From Lentiprolixibacter aurantiacus (GTDB lineage Bacteria; Bacteroidota; Bacteroidia; Flavobacteriales; Flavobacteriaceae): a stretch of DNA of 64,000 bases. Location of the stretch: positions 248,001-312,000 of the forward strand of contig NZ_JAPFQP010000001.1 of assembly GCF_026241225.1 (NCBI RefSeq), written 5' to 3'. Positions 17,185 through 25,555 of the stretch are shown in pieces; positions within the stretch are counted from its first letter, which is position 1, and each line of letters begins with the position of its first letter. The notes under the pieces are model-generated. The model had not been told where the DNA came from. It worked only from the letters and a program-made list of their open reading frames with translations, and did not search any database. The position numbers were made by a program, and so were the translations under genes.

Positions 17185-17649
17185 ATGAATACAAAACCAT
17201 CACAGAGAATTTCCTCATTAGGCCTAGCCCTGCCACCCGCCCCTCCGCCTGCAGGATTGTACAAACCCGTTCTGGTAGTTGGTAATTTCCTGTATGTTTC
17301 CGGACAGGGGCCTATGCTGTCCGATGGCAGTTATATGACCGGCTGTGTAGGCGATGACCTCAACCTTGGAGAGGCTAAGCTTGCTGCTGAGCAGGTGGGC
17401 TTAACCATGCTCTCGACAATTAAAACTCATTTTGGTGATATAGACCGGATAAAACGCCTGGTCAAGACGTTGGGCATGGTAAATTCCACGCCAGACTTTG
17501 ATCAGCAACCGCTTGTAATCAATGGCTTTAGCGAATTGATGGCGGATGTATTTGGCACTGAAATGGGTGTTGGAGTCAGGAGTGCTGTTGGCATGATACT
17601 GCCGGGAAATGTGCCGGTTGAAATTGAAGCCATGTTCGAGCTCCACTAA
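17185..17649 (+). CDS. RidA-family enamine/imine deaminase
   Basis: 154 residues with the RidA fold signature: LYVSGQGP near the N terminus and RSAVGMILPGNVPVEIEAMFEL at the end. The latter contains the conserved substrate-carboxylate Arg and the catalytic-region Glu. RidA proteins hydrolyse 2-aminoacrylate and related imines released by PLP enzymes. It lies 10 bases after the permease and 12 bases before a PLP enzyme that could generate 2-aminoacrylate, so its likely role is clearing that intermediate. Confidence 0.85.
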   Translation: MNTKPSQRISSLGLALPPAPPPAGLYKPVLVVGNFLYVSGQGPMLSDGSYMTGCVGDDLNLGEAKLAAEQVGLTMLSTIKTHFGDIDRIKRLVKTLGMVNSTPDFDQQPLVINGFSELMADVFGTEMGVGVRSAVGMILPGNVPVEIEAMFELH

Positions 17650-17661
17650 AGAATTACAGGT

Positions 17662-18774
17662 ATGGATACTGAGAATTGGTACGAGCTAAAAGACACAGAC
17701 CAACTGGTAACTCCCTGCTTGCTTGTCTATCCCGATCGTATAAGTAAGAATATAGAACGCATGGTCGAAATAGCCGGGACCCCTTCGCGGCTAAGACCGC
17801 ACATCAAAACCCATAAAACAGCTGAGATCATACAAATGCAGATGGATAAGGGGATAAATCAATTCAAGTGTGCCACCATAGCTGAGGCCGAACTCCTGGG
17901 CAACTGTAAAGCCCCGGATGTACTTCTCGCAATGCAACCAGTGGGTTTTAATATAGTGCGCCTGTTTAACCTCATAGAAACCTTCCCGGAAACCCGTTTC
18001 TCTGCCCTGGTAGACTGTATGGAAATACGGGAGCAATTAGAACAGGAAGCTCGTAAACGCCATATTAAATTAGGCATATACCTCGATTTGAATACCGGCA
18101 TGAACCGGACAGGCATTATTCCCGGAAACAAAGCGCTGGAATTGTATCGTTCGATCTGGGGGTCCGAAAATCTTGAAGCCGAAGGACTTCATGCATATGA
18201 CGGACATATCCGAAACACCGATTTTGAAGAACGCAGAACCGTATGTAAAAAGGCCTTTGAGCCCGTTCAAAAATTGAAAGAAGATATCGAAAGGGAAGGG
18301 ATGTCTGTCAAGTTTATAATCGCCGGTGGTTCTCCCTCCTTCCCGGTGCATGCTTTGAATGAGGAAGTGATCACCAGCCCTGGCACCACCTTGCTATGGG
18401 ATGCCCGCTACGAATCCCTGTTTCCTGAAATGAAGATGCTCACTGCTGCGGTATTATGTTCGAGGGTAATAAGCAGGCCTGCGCCAAATGTCATTTGCCT
18501 TGACCTCGGCCATAAGGCCCTGGCACCGGAAATGCCCTTTCCCAGGGTAGAATTATTAGATATAGACAACTGCAGGCAAATCAGCCAAAGCGAAGAGCAT
18601 CTTGTGCTGGAATGTTCAGACCCTGAACAATTCCAAATTGGTGATGTGGTGTATGCTATCCCGATGCATATCTGCCCCACTGTTGCAAAATACCGGCAGC
18701 TGATCACCGTATCAAAAGGAAAAGTAACCGGGTCATGGAAAGTAGCCGCCCGTGACCACCAACTAACAATTTAG
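17662..18774 (+). CDS. D-serine dehydratase / D-threonine aldolase family PLP enzyme
   Basis: 370 residues. The PLP lysine is K49 in RPHIKTHK, the signature of fold-type III D-threonine aldolases and eukaryotic-type D-serine dehydratases. An H-x-C pair (H336, C338) near the C terminus matches the zinc ligands of D-serine dehydratase; related aldolases carry a metal site at the same place. The enzyme would turn D-serine into pyruvate and ammonia through 2-aminoacrylate, or cleave D-threonine to glycine and acetaldehyde. The RidA gene next door favours the dehydratase reading. Sequence alone does not settle it. Confidence 0.8.
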   Translation: MDTENWYELKDTDQLVTPCLLVYPDRISKNIERMVEIAGTPSRLRPHIKTHKTAEIIQMQMDKGINQFKCATIAEAELLGNCKAPDVLLAMQPVGFNIVRLFNLIETFPETRFSALVDCMEIREQLEQEARKRHIKLGIYLDLNTGMNRTGIIPGNKALELYRSIWGSENLEAEGLHAYDGHIRNTDFEERRTVCKKAFEPVQKLKEDIEREGMSVKFIIAGGSPSFPVHALNEEVITSPGTTLLWDARYESLFPEMKMLTAAVLCSRVISRPAPNVICLDLGHKALAPEMPFPRVELLDIDNCRQISQSEEHLVLECSDPEQFQIGDVVYAIPMHICPTVAKYRQLITVSKGKVTGSWKVAARDHQLTI

Positions 18775-18781
18775 AGCAACT

Positions 18782-19852
18782 GTGTTTGTATTCGATGCAC
18801 ATCTTGACCTGGCGATGAATGCCATGGAATGGAACCGGGACCTGAGGCTGCCTGTAAGGGCTATCAGAGAACGGGAAGCTCATCTCAAGGACAAACCGGA
18901 CCGGGGAAAAAACACCGTTTCCTTCCCTGCCATGAGGGCAGGTAATATTGGGCTGTGCATGGCTACGCAGATTGCCCGCTATGTTAAGGAAAATAACCCC
19001 CTTCCGGGATGGCATTCCCCTGAACAGGCCTGGGCACAGACCCAGGGTCAGTTATCCTGGTACCGGGCTATGGAATCAGCGGGAGAGCTGGTACAGATCA
19101 GATCCCTGGACCAGCTGGAAAAGCATCTGGAACTTTGGTCAGTTCCGCCTGGAGACAAAAGACCTATCGGGTATATACTTACCCTGGAAGGGGCAGATTC
19201 TATCGTTAACCTGGATTATTTACAGCAGGCTCACCAGCAAGGGCTAAGGGCTATTGGCCCGGCACATTACGGCCCGGGGACTTATGCTCAGGGGACGAAC
19301 GCCAGTGGCGGGATCGGTGAAAAAGGGAAGGCCTTGTTAAGGGAAATGGAAAACCTCAATATAATCCTTGATGTTACCCACCTTTGCGACCAAAGCTTCT
19401 GGGAGGCACTGGATCACTTTAATGGCCCTGTTTGGGCAAGTCATAACAACTGCCGTTCCCTGGTACCTCACAACAGGCAATTCTCCGACGATCAGATCAG
19501 GGCATTGATCGAAAGGGAGGCTGTAATTGGCATTGCCCTGGATACATGGATGCTTGTACCGGGATGGGAAAAAGGGATATCTCTACCAAAGGAGATGGGT
19601 GCAAACCTTAATTCGGCCGTGGAGCATATGGACCATATCTGCCAGCTGGCAGGCAATGCTATGCATGTGGGTATAGGAACGGACCTTGACGGAGGCTTTG
19701 GCAAAGAACAAAGTCCGGCAGACCTCGATACTATTGCCGATTTGCAGAAGTTTATTCCACTGCTCAATCAACGGGGATATTCTGAAACAGAAATAGAAAA
19801 TTTTATGCACGGTAATTTCCTGAGGTTTCTCAGAAAAGCCTGGCAAAAATAA
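18782..19852 (+). CDS. Membrane (renal) dipeptidase family, peptidase M19
   Basis: 356 residues with a GTG start at 18782, seven bases after the previous stop; no ATG fits better. Zinc ligands of family M19 are present: H-x-D in DAHLDLAMN at the N terminus, the Glu in LTLEGADS, H in VTHLCDQSF, H in WASHNNCRS, and the GIGTDLDGGFG segment. M19 enzymes hydrolyse dipeptides and accept a D-residue at the C-terminal position. No signal peptide is seen, so it should be cytosolic. It would feed D-amino acids released from L-D dipeptides to the PLP enzyme upstream. Confidence 0.9.
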   Translation: MFVFDAHLDLAMNAMEWNRDLRLPVRAIREREAHLKDKPDRGKNTVSFPAMRAGNIGLCMATQIARYVKENNPLPGWHSPEQAWAQTQGQLSWYRAMESAGELVQIRSLDQLEKHLELWSVPPGDKRPIGYILTLEGADSIVNLDYLQQAHQQGLRAIGPAHYGPGTYAQGTNASGGIGEKGKALLREMENLNIILDVTHLCDQSFWEALDHFNGPVWASHNNCRSLVPHNRQFSDDQIRALIEREAVIGIALDTWMLVPGWEKGISLPKEMGANLNSAVEHMDHICQLAGNAMHVGIGTDLDGGFGKEQSPADLDTIADLQKFIPLLNQRGYSETEIENFMHGNFLRFLRKAWQK

Positions 19853-19876
19853 ATCCTCCCTGTTGAGGAAGGATTT
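19851..19876 (-). terminator. Probable terminator of the convergent 258-aa secreted protein gene
   Basis: Arms AAATCCT and AGGATTT form an imperfect hairpin between the two converging genes. On the minus strand it is followed by ATTTTT, so it most likely ends the gene at 19908-20684. Confidence 0.5.
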
Positions 19877-19907
19877 ACCGAATAAATAATTAACTAATTA
19901 AATAAAA

Positions 19908-20684
19908 CTAACGCACTTTCTTTACCAGGGTTCCGAAAACTGTTGATTTAATATCCCTTATTTCGGCTATTTTATCACCCGCTTCCTGTTGTTCAGGGGT
20001 CCATTCTATATTGGGTGAAGCATTGAAATACTGATCCCAATCCTTGAACATATCCACTGTAATATGGGATGCATAGGCTTCAGTAGTATAACCCATCATA
20101 TTTCTGAGCAATCCCCAGCTTGCCATAGCACCAGCTTTTATACGCCGCTCGTGAATCCCTCTGAATACTGTAGCTTCCATCTCCTCATAGGTGCCAGCTT
20201 CTCCAGTTTTGGCCTTCATAAAGTTAATCTGTGCAAGGGTCCCAAGCGGCATCTCAAAATCATCCCCTGCTCCGGCAATTTGTTGTAGATACACTATTAC
20301 CGCAAGATCCCTGCTTTTCACAGTTTGATCCATTTGTTTGTCTATTTCAAATTGTGACATTTTCGGATAGGCGCCTTCCATTGTCTTATCAAAGTCTGTT
20401 CCCCCTCCCATCATTTTTACAGGGTCACTGTACAAGGTAACGGTCATATACTGATGTCCCTGATTTGTACCGGAAGGAGAGAGTGCCCAGAGGTCCCAGC
20501 CAATAATATCTCCATCTTTTACCCTTTGCTCATGGATTTTTTCCCAGAAGGATTCTGTTTCCCAGTAATCAGCCCCCATTCCTTCCTCAACCTTCATAAA
20601 TTCGAAAGTGAGGTACAGGGGTTCCTGCGAATAGGCGCCCAAACTGAACAGGGCGGCCATGAAAATAAGAAGTAGTTTTTTCAT
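19908..20684 (-). CDS. Secreted protein of unknown function
   Basis: 258 residues with a clear signal peptide (MKKLLLIFMAALFSLGAYSQ, cleavage after Ser-Gln, typical for flavobacteria). The mature part appears to contain two similar halves with an EKIHEQRVKDGDIIGWDLW segment and a later FRGIHERRIKAGAMASWGLL segment. This suggests an internal duplication of a ferredoxin-like alpha/beta module. I do not recognise a characterised family. It stands alone between the dipeptidase operon and the HEPN-like gene. Confidence 0.65.
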   Translation of the reverse strand: MKKLLLIFMAALFSLGAYSQEPLYLTFEFMKVEEGMGADYWETESFWEKIHEQRVKDGDIIGWDLWALSPSGTNQGHQYMTVTLYSDPVKMMGGGTDFDKTMEGAYPKMSQFEIDKQMDQTVKSRDLAVIVYLQQIAGAGDDFEMPLGTLAQINFMKAKTGEAGTYEEMEATVFRGIHERRIKAGAMASWGLLRNMMGYTTEAYASHITVDMFKDWDQYFNASPNIEWTPEQQEAGDKIAEIRDIKSTVFGTLVKKVR

Positions 20685-20812
20685 CTTGATTAGGTTTTAA
20701 GGGTTGTAGACCTAAAAAAGATGATCTGTGGCAATATTCAAAACCAGGCAGGACGAAGCTATGGATTTGATGTCCGAATCCCCATATTTAATTATCAACC
20801 AGAATCCGAGAC

Positions 20813-21187
20813 CTACCGGATAATGCGTTCCTCCCTGAAGAAACTATCGAGACTGTCCGCGATATTAAAACACCGGCTCTGGCTTTCTGCTCCATTGCAG
20901 AAACGCGACTCTACATGTACATCACATTCCAAACCGGAAAGGTTTATTTTATCGAAATGTGGGTTAATGCTCCTGCACTTTTCGTAAAGCCGATCTAAAC
21001 TCTCCCCTTCCACGGGGCTGACACTATTTGCCATGAGATATCCCTTCAGGTAATTCAATATAGCCTCCTGTGAATTTTTACAAACTACCGGAGCTACAAC
21101 GTCTTCCTCGGGACGGCATAATTCATCATTAGCCTCTCTTAGTTTTTCAATGGCCTTGTCAAAAAGTGCAGTCGCATTAGTTTCCAT
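20813..21187 (-). CDS. HEPN-like helical protein, unknown function
   Basis: 124 residues, all helical. The spacing of an FDKAIEKLREANDEL helix, an SQEAILNYLKGYLMANS helix and an LDRLYEKCRSINPHF helix resembles HEPN domains. The R-x4-6-H RNase motif of toxin-type HEPN proteins is not visible and no nucleotidyltransferase partner lies beside it, so a toxin role is unlikely. It lies 45 bases after nifJ on the same strand and may be the last gene of that transcript. Assignment is by pattern only. Confidence 0.5.
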   Translation of the reverse strand: METNATALFDKAIEKLREANDELCRPEEDVVAPVVCKNSQEAILNYLKGYLMANSVSPVEGESLDRLYEKCRSINPHFDKINLSGLECDVHVESRFCNGAESQSRCFNIADSLDSFFREERIIR

Positions 21188-21232
21188 ACCACGTATTAAC
21201 TTTTGTTTCTGTATTTACTATAAACCCACCTC

Positions 21233-24200
21233 TTACATACTGCGGAAGAGTTCCAGTCTTTCCCACTTGGTATCTACTTCTTCCTGGGCTTGTTTCAGGA
21301 GCTTCTCACCGAGTTCCGCATTCTCCTTAACCACTCTGGTAAATCGGGTTTCATTGTACATGAAATCCTCAAGAGGTCTTGTTGGAGGTTTGGAATCCAG
21401 CCTGAATTTCTTCCCTTTGGGTTTGGAAGGATCAAAGCGGAATAATGGCCAGTAACCGGTTTCTACCGCTTTCTCCTGATGGAGTGCTCCTTCTTCCAAT
21501 CCGTATCCGTGTTCACCACAATGTGAGTATGCCACGATCAGTGATGGTCCCGGGTAGGCTGCTGCTTCTTCAATAGCCTGAAGGGTTTGCCGGTCTTTGG
21601 CTCCCATGGCAACCTGGGCCACGTAGACATTCTCATAAGATACGGCCTGCAGTGCCAGGCTCTTTTTGCCTGTCTTCTTACCAGAGACAGAGAATTTGGC
21701 ACTTGCGCCCAAAGGAGTAGCCTTAGATGTCTGTCCGCCTGTATTGGAATACACCTCGGTATCCAGCACCATTATATTGATATCTTCACCGGAAGCCAAC
21801 ACGTGGTCTACACCTCCATATCCAATATCGTAGGCCCATCCGTCACCTCCGAGTATCCATACGGCTTTCTTCCTTAGGTATTCACTGAGCTGACTGAGCT
21901 TGACTGCTTTCTTATTATCCGGGAGCGTATTGAGTATTTGAGTGACTTTTTCAATATCGTCCAGTTTCTGTTTGCGTTCCAGTTCGTTGGACTCCGGATT
22001 ATTGATAATGGCATTGACCAGTTCTTCACCGATCTCGGCTTCGAGTTCCTTCAACAACCCAACGGCGATCTCCTGTTTCTTGGTCAGCGCCAGTTTCATG
22101 CCAAATCCAAACTCCGCATTATCTTCAAACAATGAGTTTGCCCATGCCGGTCCGCGACCTTCTTTATTCTTCTTATAAGGAGTCGTTGGCAGGTTACCAC
22201 CGTAGATTGACGAACATCCAGTGGCATTCGCAATCATGATTGAATCCCCGTACAACTGTGTAAGCATTTTGATATAAGGGGTTTCCCCGCAACCGGAACA
22301 GGCTCCTGAAAATTCAAACAGGGGTTCCAGGAACTGAGATCCTTTCACGTTGGTAATCTGCAATGCAGTACGGTCGTAATCCGGTAAATCAACAAAGTAA
22401 TCCCAGTTGGTATTCTCGGCCTTTTCAACATCCAGTTTACGACGCATGTTAATGGCCTTGAAGTCTTCTATTTCCTTGCTTTCAGCAGGACATACCGCTA
22501 CACACAGATCACAACCGGTACAATCTTCCGGAGATACCTGAAGTATGTAGGATTCCGTTTCTTTGGAGAATGGGCGCCCTTTTGCCGGCGCGGTCTTCAT
22601 AGAAGCCGGAGCATTATCCAGTTCCATATTGGAAACCACCTTGGCCCGTATGGCCGCATGCGGACAAATAGCCACACATTTATTACACTGGGTGCAGAGT
22701 TGTTCATCGTCCCAGACAGGAATAAAATCAGCTATTCCACGCTTCTCATATTGGGTGGTTCCCGTTGGGAAAGTACCATCAACAGGGAAGGCTGAAACAG
22801 GCAATTCATCTCCTCTGCCTGCCAGGATTTTACCTAAAACCTCACGAACAAACGGATCGGGATCACCGCTCATAATGGGTTTAAGTGACCTGTCGTTAGT
22901 TGTCTCTTTGGGGTATTCCACCTTTTGGAGGTATTCCAGGGATTTGTCTACCGCATTAAAGTTCATTTCAACCACATCTTCGCCCTTATGCGAATACGTT
23001 TTCACGATGGCGTTCTTGATGCGTTCAATAGCTTCTTCCTTGGGCAGTATTCCAGAAATTGCAAAGAAGCAGGTTTGCAGAACGGTATTGGTCCTTTTAC
23101 CCAACTGTGCTTCGTGGGCCACTTTTGTAGCGTCAACAACATAGAATTCCAGTTCATTCTGGATAATTTCTTCCTGCATGATTCTTGGCAGCTGATTCCA
23201 GATCTCTTCTGCAGAGTATGGGGCATTCAACAAGAAAGTACCGCCTTTTTTGACGTGCTTCAGCACATCGTATTTCTCAATAAAATTGAACTGATGGCAG
23301 GCCACGAAGTCTGCTGTGTTGATCAGATAGGAGGAATAGATAGGGTCTGGTCCAAACCGCAGGTGCGAAACAGTCTGTGCACCTGCCTTTTTGGAATCGT
23401 ACACAAAATATCCCTGAACAAAATTGTCTGTAGTTTCTCCAATGATCTTGATGGAGTTTTTATTGGCCCCCACAGTACCATCGGAACCCAGGCCATAGAA
23501 CATACAGTTAAAGGTAGATTTTTTGGTCTCAAATACCGGGTTATAATCCAGGCTCATATGACTTACATCATCCTGAATACCTATGGTAAAGTGATTTTTG
23601 GGCTTTTCTTTGAGCAACTCGTCGTAAATGGCTTTCACCATGGCCGGGTTGAATTCTTTGGAAGACAATCCATACCGACCGCCAACGATTACCGGAGTTT
23701 CCCTTTCGTGTTCGGCAAAAGCAGTAACTACATCGAGGTATAGGGGTTCACCGGTACTGCCAGGTTCCTTAGTACGGTCCAGCACTGCTATCTTACTTAC
23801 CGTTTTGGGCAAGCTGTCTATGAAGTGTTTTACTGAGAAGGGACGATACAACCTTACAAAAACGGCACCAACTTTTTCACCATTGGCAACCATTGTATCT
23901 ACAGTCTCCTTGACGGCGCCTTCACCAGAACCCATAATCACAACAACTCGTTCTGCTTCAGGATGACCTACATAATAAAATAAGGTATAGCGCCTTCCGG
24001 TATGCTGATAGAATTCGTCCATTACTTCCTGAACAATTCCCGGAACTTTATCATAAAAAGGATTGGCAGCTTCCCTTGCCTGGAAGAATACATCGGGATT
24101 CTGAGAAGTACCGCGAACTACAGGATGGTCTGGATCCAGGCTGCGTTTTTTATGAGCCATTATAGCTTCTTCGGGCATCATGGCTTTAATAACCTCATCC

Positions 24201-24766
24201 GGTATAGCATTGATTTTGGAAATCTCATGCGAAGTCCGGAAACCATCGAATATATTAAGGAAAGGTACCCTGGACTTCAGCGAAGCCACCTGAGCGATCA
24301 AAGCGAAATCCATGGATTCCTGTACGGAACCTCCGAACAACATGGAAAAACCTGTCTGGCGGGTAGCCATAACATCAGAGTGATCCCCAAAAATGGAAAG
24401 CGCATGGGTAGCTACTGTCCTGGCTGCAACATGGATTACAGAAGGAAGCAATTCCCCGGCTATCTTGAACATATTGGGTATCATCAACAGCAAACCCTGC
24501 GAGGCTGTAAAGGTTGTGGTGAGGGCCCCTGCCTGCAGGGATCCGTGAACTGCACCTGAGGCGCCGCCTTCACTCTGCATTTCCACAATCCTTGGAACAT
24601 TGCCCCATATATTGGTCATACCCCGGGCACTGAAAACATCAACATGCTCCCCCATAGGAGATGCAGGGGTAATGGGATATATGGCACAAACCTCATTAGT
24701 CTTGTGAGCTATTCGGGCCACTGCTTCATTAGCATCGCAAATTAGTTTCGGATTCTCGCTTTTCAT
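21233..24766 (-). CDS. nifJ: Pyruvate:ferredoxin (flavodoxin) oxidoreductase
   Basis: 1177 residues, the usual length of the single-chain homodimeric enzyme. Order: N-terminal pyrimidine-binding domain with YPITPASPMGEHVD, gamma domain, two 4Fe-4S clusters (CTQCNKCVAICP near residue 690 and CTGCDLCVAVCP near 745), then a C-terminal TPP/Mg domain with CSGCGETPYIKML and GGDGWAYDIGYGG. It oxidises pyruvate with CoA to acetyl-CoA and CO2 and reduces ferredoxin or flavodoxin in the cytoplasm. With a ferredoxin gene, korAB and rnf nearby, the likely sink is RNF or biosynthesis. A candidate Fnr/Crp-like site lies about 128 bases upstream. Confidence 0.95.
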   Translation of the reverse strand: MKSENPKLICDANEAVARIAHKTNEVCAIYPITPASPMGEHVDVFSARGMTNIWGNVPRIVEMQSEGGASGAVHGSLQAGALTTTFTASQGLLLMIPNMFKIAGELLPSVIHVAARTVATHALSIFGDHSDVMATRQTGFSMLFGGSVQESMDFALIAQVASLKSRVPFLNIFDGFRTSHEISKINAIPDEVIKAMMPEEAIMAHKKRSLDPDHPVVRGTSQNPDVFFQAREAANPFYDKVPGIVQEVMDEFYQHTGRRYTLFYYVGHPEAERVVVIMGSGEGAVKETVDTMVANGEKVGAVFVRLYRPFSVKHFIDSLPKTVSKIAVLDRTKEPGSTGEPLYLDVVTAFAEHERETPVIVGGRYGLSSKEFNPAMVKAIYDELLKEKPKNHFTIGIQDDVSHMSLDYNPVFETKKSTFNCMFYGLGSDGTVGANKNSIKIIGETTDNFVQGYFVYDSKKAGAQTVSHLRFGPDPIYSSYLINTADFVACHQFNFIEKYDVLKHVKKGGTFLLNAPYSAEEIWNQLPRIMQEEIIQNELEFYVVDATKVAHEAQLGKRTNTVLQTCFFAISGILPKEEAIERIKNAIVKTYSHKGEDVVEMNFNAVDKSLEYLQKVEYPKETTNDRSLKPIMSGDPDPFVREVLGKILAGRGDELPVSAFPVDGTFPTGTTQYEKRGIADFIPVWDDEQLCTQCNKCVAICPHAAIRAKVVSNMELDNAPASMKTAPAKGRPFSKETESYILQVSPEDCTGCDLCVAVCPAESKEIEDFKAINMRRKLDVEKAENTNWDYFVDLPDYDRTALQITNVKGSQFLEPLFEFSGACSGCGETPYIKMLTQLYGDSIMIANATGCSSIYGGNLPTTPYKKNKEGRGPAWANSLFEDNAEFGFGMKLALTKKQEIAVGLLKELEAEIGEELVNAIINNPESNELERKQKLDDIEKVTQILNTLPDNKKAVKLSQLSEYLRKKAVWILGGDGWAYDIGYGGVDHVLASGEDINIMVLDTEVYSNTGGQTSKATPLGASAKFSVSGKKTGKKSLALQAVSYENVYVAQVAMGAKDRQTLQAIEEAAAYPGPSLIVAYSHCGEHGYGLEEGALHQEKAVETGYWPLFRFDPSKPKGKKFRLDSKPPTRPLEDFMYNETRFTRVVKENAELGEKLLKQAQEEVDTKWERLELFRSM

Positions 24767-24893
24767 GATATACTTTTTATGTTGTTCGGTACATTAATTC
24801 TTCTTGTTTTCTTAATTCGATATCCAATTGGAAGGCATAATTCTCCACAGAATCAAATCGCTATAAAAGTATGGTCATTGCCGCGCGCAGACT

Positions 24894-24907
24894 ATGATAA
24901 ATGTCAG
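24894..24907. promoter_or_regulatory. Candidate Crp/Fnr-type operator upstream of nifJ
   Basis: ATGATAAATGTCAG, a near-palindrome (TGATA-AA-TGTCA), sits in the intergenic region before nifJ. An identical 14-mer precedes the rseC-rnf operon, and a close relative lies between the ferredoxin gene and korA. Confidence 0.5.
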
Positions 24908-24936
24908 GTATGGAAAGGGGGTTAGCCCATAAACAA

Positions 24937-24968
24937 TCACCCCTTTGCAACATTGTACAAAGGGGTGA
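24937..24968 (-). terminator. Hairpin, probable terminator of the ferredoxin gene
   Basis: A perfect 11-bp stem (TCACCCCTTTG/CAAAGGGGTGA) with a 10-base loop, about 75 bases after the ferredoxin stop codon on the minus strand. It is followed there by TTGTTTATG, a weak T tract. Two further hairpins lie just to the right. Confidence 0.55.
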
Positions 24969-24977
24969 CCCACTGGT

Positions 24978-25013
24978 GTTCCCCGTTGGGGAACTTCCAG
25001 TAATTATGGAAGT
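24978..25013. repeat. Two abutting stem-loops downstream of the ferredoxin gene
   Basis: A 7-bp hairpin GTTCCCC/GGGGAAC with a 3-base loop (24978-24994) abuts a second 7-bp hairpin ACTTCCA/TGGAAGT (24993-25013). Together with the hairpin at 24937 they make three consecutive stem-loops in 77 bases. Confidence 0.5.
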
Positions 25014-25043
25014 ATAAGTTCTTAAACTATGTGCCGGATTGCA

Positions 25044-25394
25044 CTATTCCCCGTGCATCCAGACTTTCTTAGCCAGGAGTTGTTCCTCAGTCTCAACGTG
25101 ATCCTCATCGGGAACACAGCAATCAACCGGACAAACGGCAGCACATTGAGGTTCATCGTGGAAGCCTTTGCACTCGGTACATTTATCGGGAACTATAAAA
25201 TAAAACTCCTCAGATATCGGTTCGTTTTCGGCGTCTGCATCCACCTCTTCCCCATAAGGCGTGGTGGTCATTCCGCTGAGCTCTGTTTCATCTGAATAAG
25301 ACCATTCCTGATCGGGCTCATAAATGGCATTATTTGGGCATTCGGAAACACAGGCATCGCAATTAATACATTCGTCGGTGATGATAATAGCCAT
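25044..25394 (-). CDS. 2x[4Fe-4S] ferredoxin
   Basis: 116 residues. The first cluster motif is CINCDACVSECP near the N terminus. The second is CTECKGFHDEPQCAAVCP, with an eight-residue insertion between the second and third cysteines as in YfhL/Alvin-type ferredoxins. An acidic insert (residues about 27-60) and an acidic C terminus fit an electron carrier for basic partner surfaces. It lies between nifJ and korAB and is divergent from korA, so it is the obvious candidate acceptor for both oxidoreductases and donor to RNF. I cannot see which partner is preferred. Confidence 0.92.
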   Translation of the reverse strand: MAIIITDECINCDACVSECPNNAIYEPDQEWSYSDETELSGMTTTPYGEEVDADAENEPISEEFYFIVPDKCTECKGFHDEPQCAAVCPVDCCVPDEDHVETEEQLLAKKVWMHGE

Positions 25395-25449
25395 AACTTC
25401 AGTTTTAAAAATACTACCGCTAAAATACTGTGACCTTTCCTAGCCATTA

Positions 25450-25463
25450 ATGATATATGTCAT
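25450..25463. promoter_or_regulatory. Candidate Crp/Fnr-type operator between ferredoxin gene and korA
   Basis: ATGATATATGTCAT is palindromic apart from one pair (ATGAyATATrTCAT). It lies 55 bases upstream of the ferredoxin start and 92 upstream of korA, so it could control both directions. Confidence 0.5.
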
Positions 25464-25518
25464 ATTTTCACTATGAAAGAAGGGGTAATTTTCAGACCTT
25501 TGAAAGAACTTACTTTTA

Positions 25519-25535
25519 AGCGTAATCCTTACGCT
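25519..25535. promoter_or_regulatory. Perfect inverted repeat just upstream of korA
   Basis: AGCGTAA-TCC-TTACGCT, a 7-bp perfect inverted repeat with a 3-base centre. It ends 20 bases before the korA ATG and immediately follows a TACTTTTA -7-like box, the position of a repressor operator or a 5' UTR hairpin. Confidence 0.45.
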
Positions 25536-25555
25536 AATCTGATAAATAAATATCC

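Noticed and set aside
20813-21187. Toxin-antitoxin (HEPN/MNT) pair
   Set aside because: The RNase motif and a nucleotidyltransferase partner are missing.
22563-23743. Open frames of 193 and 272 codons antisense to nifJ
   Set aside because: They lie wholly within nifJ, whose cofactor motifs are intact, and their translations show no recognisable domain.
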